The translations under genes and the position numbers were made by a program. Under the pieces are notes generated by a model. That model saw nothing but the letters and a program-made list of their open reading frames with translations, did not search any database and was not told where the DNA came from. From Spirodela intermedia (lineage: Eukaryota; Streptophyta; Magnoliopsida; Alismatales; Araceae): DNA of 64,000 nucleotides. Positions 61,912-64,000 of this stretch are shown piece after piece. Numbering within the stretch: the first letter of the stretch is position 1; each line of letters begins with the position of its first letter. The stretch lies in contig LR746267.1 in assembly GCA_902729315.2 (NCBI GenBank), positions 9,366,924 to 9,430,923 of the forward strand, written 5' to 3'.

Positions 61912-62438
61912 CAGCCCAATAAAAACCTTGCCATTAATGGGCCGGACCAAACCATCGACATTCCTGGTGTGGTTGGCCTTCTTTAACGTACCACGGTTCC
62001 GTCCAAGTCAATGGAAATCCTCAAAAGTCCCGGCGTTGACTGGGCTCTAGCTTGCGCATAGGTTCTCAGATGTCGGCAGAAGCTGAAGTCTTGTCACATT
62101 AGGAAGCTAGGTTACAACACGAGGGCTCCACATTTATTGACAAACTGGTTTGAGAGAGTCGGGCCAACACATAGGCCGTAGAAAGCTGACTCCCCATATG
62201 AGCTGGCACGAATGAAAGTCAGCGCAGAGCCTACCTCAGTGTCTCCACATGGAAAACCTCTGAAATTGGACAAAGCCCACTTAGGCATTGGGCCCTAGAT
62301 TCTCACACGAGTGACAGGAGCTGCAACGCTAGCCACGTCGCATCCGGCGACTGCTGACTGAGCTGCGTTCACACGCTTGAGTCCTAGTTCAACGTGGAGA
62401 GTAGATACTCTTCCATATCGGCCCCTTCTTCTTGGTGC

Positions 62439-62446
62439 TATAAATA
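62439..62446 (+). promoter_or_regulatory. TATA box of extensin-like gene copy 2
   Basis: TATAAATA at the same relative position as in copy 1, within an apparently unchanged promoter. Confidence 0.75.
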
Positions 62447-62538
62447 GATACGCAGGGCTCGGAGGTGGTGCAACAACCCACGACGGGGATAGCTAGATCT
62501 TCTTCTCTTCCTGTTCGGGAGGATCTTGGAGGTCGGAG

Positions 62539-63111
62539 ATGGCGGCCTCAGCCATGACGGGGCTCACTGTTGCGGTGGTCTTCTTCCACCTGTTAACCAC
62601 CGCCGCGGCTATCGACCTGTTACCACCCATCTTCGGAGGCCACCCGCCGCCACCTGGCAACCCTTATCTGCCACCACAACCACCAAGGGGGCCTCCCTAC
62701 AATAACCCTCCCCCCCCTTCCCCTTCGCCGCCGCCTCCCTATTATAACCCGCCCCCCACTCACCCTTCGCCGCCGCCTCCTTCCCCCCCGCGACCGTCGC
62801 CGCCGCCTCCCTACTATAACCCGCCCCCCACTCACCCTTCGCCGCCGCCTCCTTCCCCACCGCGACCGTCGCCGCCGCCTCCCTACTATAACCCGCCCCC
62901 CACTCACCCTTCGCCGCCGCCTCCTTCCCCACCGCGACCGTCGCCGCCGCCTCCCTACTATAACCCGCCCCCCACTTACCCTTCGCCACCACCTCCTTCC
63001 CCACCGCCACCGTCTCCGCCGCCACCACGCTACTCGCCACCTACGTACCCGCCACCCACCCCATTGCGGTCGCCTCCACCCCCATCATACTACAAGCCTC
63101 CTTCGAAGTAA
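62539..63111 (+). CDS. Extensin-like hydroxyproline-rich cell-wall protein (copy 2)
   Basis: Encodes the same 190-residue protein as 56523-57095, with identical signal peptide, four 72-bp SPPPP/YYNPPP units and SYYKPPSK end. Upstream DNA back to 61912 and downstream DNA to the window end also match, so this is a copied gene with its promoter rather than a retrocopy. AATAAA signals are at 63308 and 63449, and a possible 3'-UTR intron is at 63145-63259. No lesion is seen, so both copies could be expressed. A duplicated contig end or collapsed haplotype in the assembly could also produce this picture. Confidence 0.92.
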   Translation: MAASAMTGLTVAVVFFHLLTTAAAIDLLPPIFGGHPPPPGNPYLPPQPPRGPPYNNPPPPSPSPPPPYYNPPPTHPSPPPPSPPRPSPPPPYYNPPPTHPSPPPPSPPRPSPPPPYYNPPPTHPSPPPPSPPRPSPPPPYYNPPPTYPSPPPPSPPPPSPPPPRYSPPTYPPPTPLRSPPPPSYYKPPSK

Positions 63112-64000
63112 CTAGATTTAGGATCCAAAGGCTCCGCGGAAATCGTAAGTCCATCCTGACCCGCTGAATCTTCTCATGCATGCGTAAATATTTCCGTGAA
63201 AAACAAAGTAACACCAGCATAGCAGTCCTCACATCTAAATATTCTACTTGTCATTGCAGCACTCGACAGGGAGACCCGGAGAACGAATGATTCAGCTTGC
63301 TTCTTATAATAAAGCTGTCGAAAAGAGCCCGCTACAAAACCCTGATGTGCCTTTGCAAGTCTAGAGAGAGAAAGAGCTCGGGCACTATCTGGTAGACAGT
63401 GTACTGTTAGGCTTCATCAATGTTTTACGTAATGTATGCGTTTATATGAATAAAGGCTGTGTTCTGGAGGAAAGCAGTGACCGAGTGAGAGAAAGCTAGC
63501 GAGCTTCTCTCATTGCTCCATGGTTGGTCATCCCGGCTGAAATCCCTCTGTTCCAGCTATCTTGTCCACGTCAATCTAAACACCAATCACTTGCGTACAC
63601 ATATGCAGGCCAGTCCTATAGAAAAGATTTCACGGTACTCAGTGGACGAGCAAACCTAATACAATCGAAATAAATTTGGGGTGCATCCAGGGCAGATGAA
63701 ACTGCCGGTCGTGCGAGTGCTACAGAAGTTTTTCATGACAAGACACCCGCAAAGAAATCTTATCTGATTTCGAGAATGAATGCCAAACACATCGAAGCAT
63801 CAATTATTCGTTGGATGTAAAAATAAATTAAATTAATTAAAGCTTTTAAAAAGGGTTCTAGAAGTCAATGAGCATCACCATACCGAGTGGCACTAGAGCC
63901 AAGGTTAGGCCATTTTTTGTCTACTTCGGGCCTGAAAGTCTCTCACCTAAGAAGAGAATAAGTACGGTGGGCCATACGTCTTTCCGTTTCCTCTCTCTAT

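Larger units (their letters stand above)
61912..64000 (+). repeat. Direct segmental duplication, copy 2 (cut by window end)
   Basis: Same sequence as 55896-57984, 6016 bp further right, still matching at the last base of the window. It includes promoter, gene, 3' UTR and flanking DNA. Confidence 0.95.

Overview
This is a stretch of flowering-plant nuclear DNA. The evidence is long genes split by many GT-AG introns, plant-specific families (STP hexose transporters, a stellacyanin-type blue copper protein, an extensin-like protein), a decayed Ty1/copia retrotransposon primed by plant initiator-tRNA-Met, and abundant GA/CT microsatellites. The sugar-transporter exons are very GC-rich while the helicase, insulinase and coiled-coil genes are not. 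That contrast is common in monocots, so a monocot is my best guess, but the species cannot be fixed from this window.

Layout, left to right. (1) 444-15116, minus: the first 12 coding exons of an insulin-degrading-enzyme-like M16 metallopeptidase that runs off the left edge; its 6.6 kb intron 3 holds a degenerate copia element (5459-9950) with a perfect 5-bp target duplication. (2) 16591-18504, plus: an STP hexose/H+ symporter of 3 exons. (3) 19266-19949: a T-rich minisatellite. (4) 20919-35088, plus: a complete 27-exon DEAH-box splicing helicase (DEAH1/PRP2 type, 1064 aa). (5) 35703-36796, minus: a two-exon stellacyanin-like GPI-anchored protein. (6) 37547-40374, minus: a second STP paralogue of 4 exons. 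(7) 41281-41770: GATA-like and GA-rich minisatellites. (8) 41953-46430 and further right, minus: a DCN1-like neddylation ligase whose first exon I could not place. (9) 49109-53127, plus: a four-exon, 937-aa coiled-coil protein. (10) 54001-55612, minus: a plant-specific protein of unknown function ending in an FWFLKPC motif. (11) 55896-64000: two nearly identical copies, 6016 bp apart, of a segment carrying an extensin-like proline-rich gene, separated by gene-poor DNA with a polypurine tract of more than 600 bp.

The genes look like ordinary independent loci, not an operon-like or cluster-like system. The only related sets are the two STP genes, which converge on DEAH1 from either side, and the two extensin-like copies. 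I found no clear undescribed system. The most unusual signals are the recent 6-kb duplication (or assembly duplicate), three GC-AG introns, a consistent placement of CT on the sense strand for the microsatellites in and around genes, the giant polypurine tract, and a 25-bp T-rich minisatellite that is open in all three frames.

All splice sites were assigned by eye from GT/GC-AG signals, frame continuity and remembered family sequences; no alignment was run.
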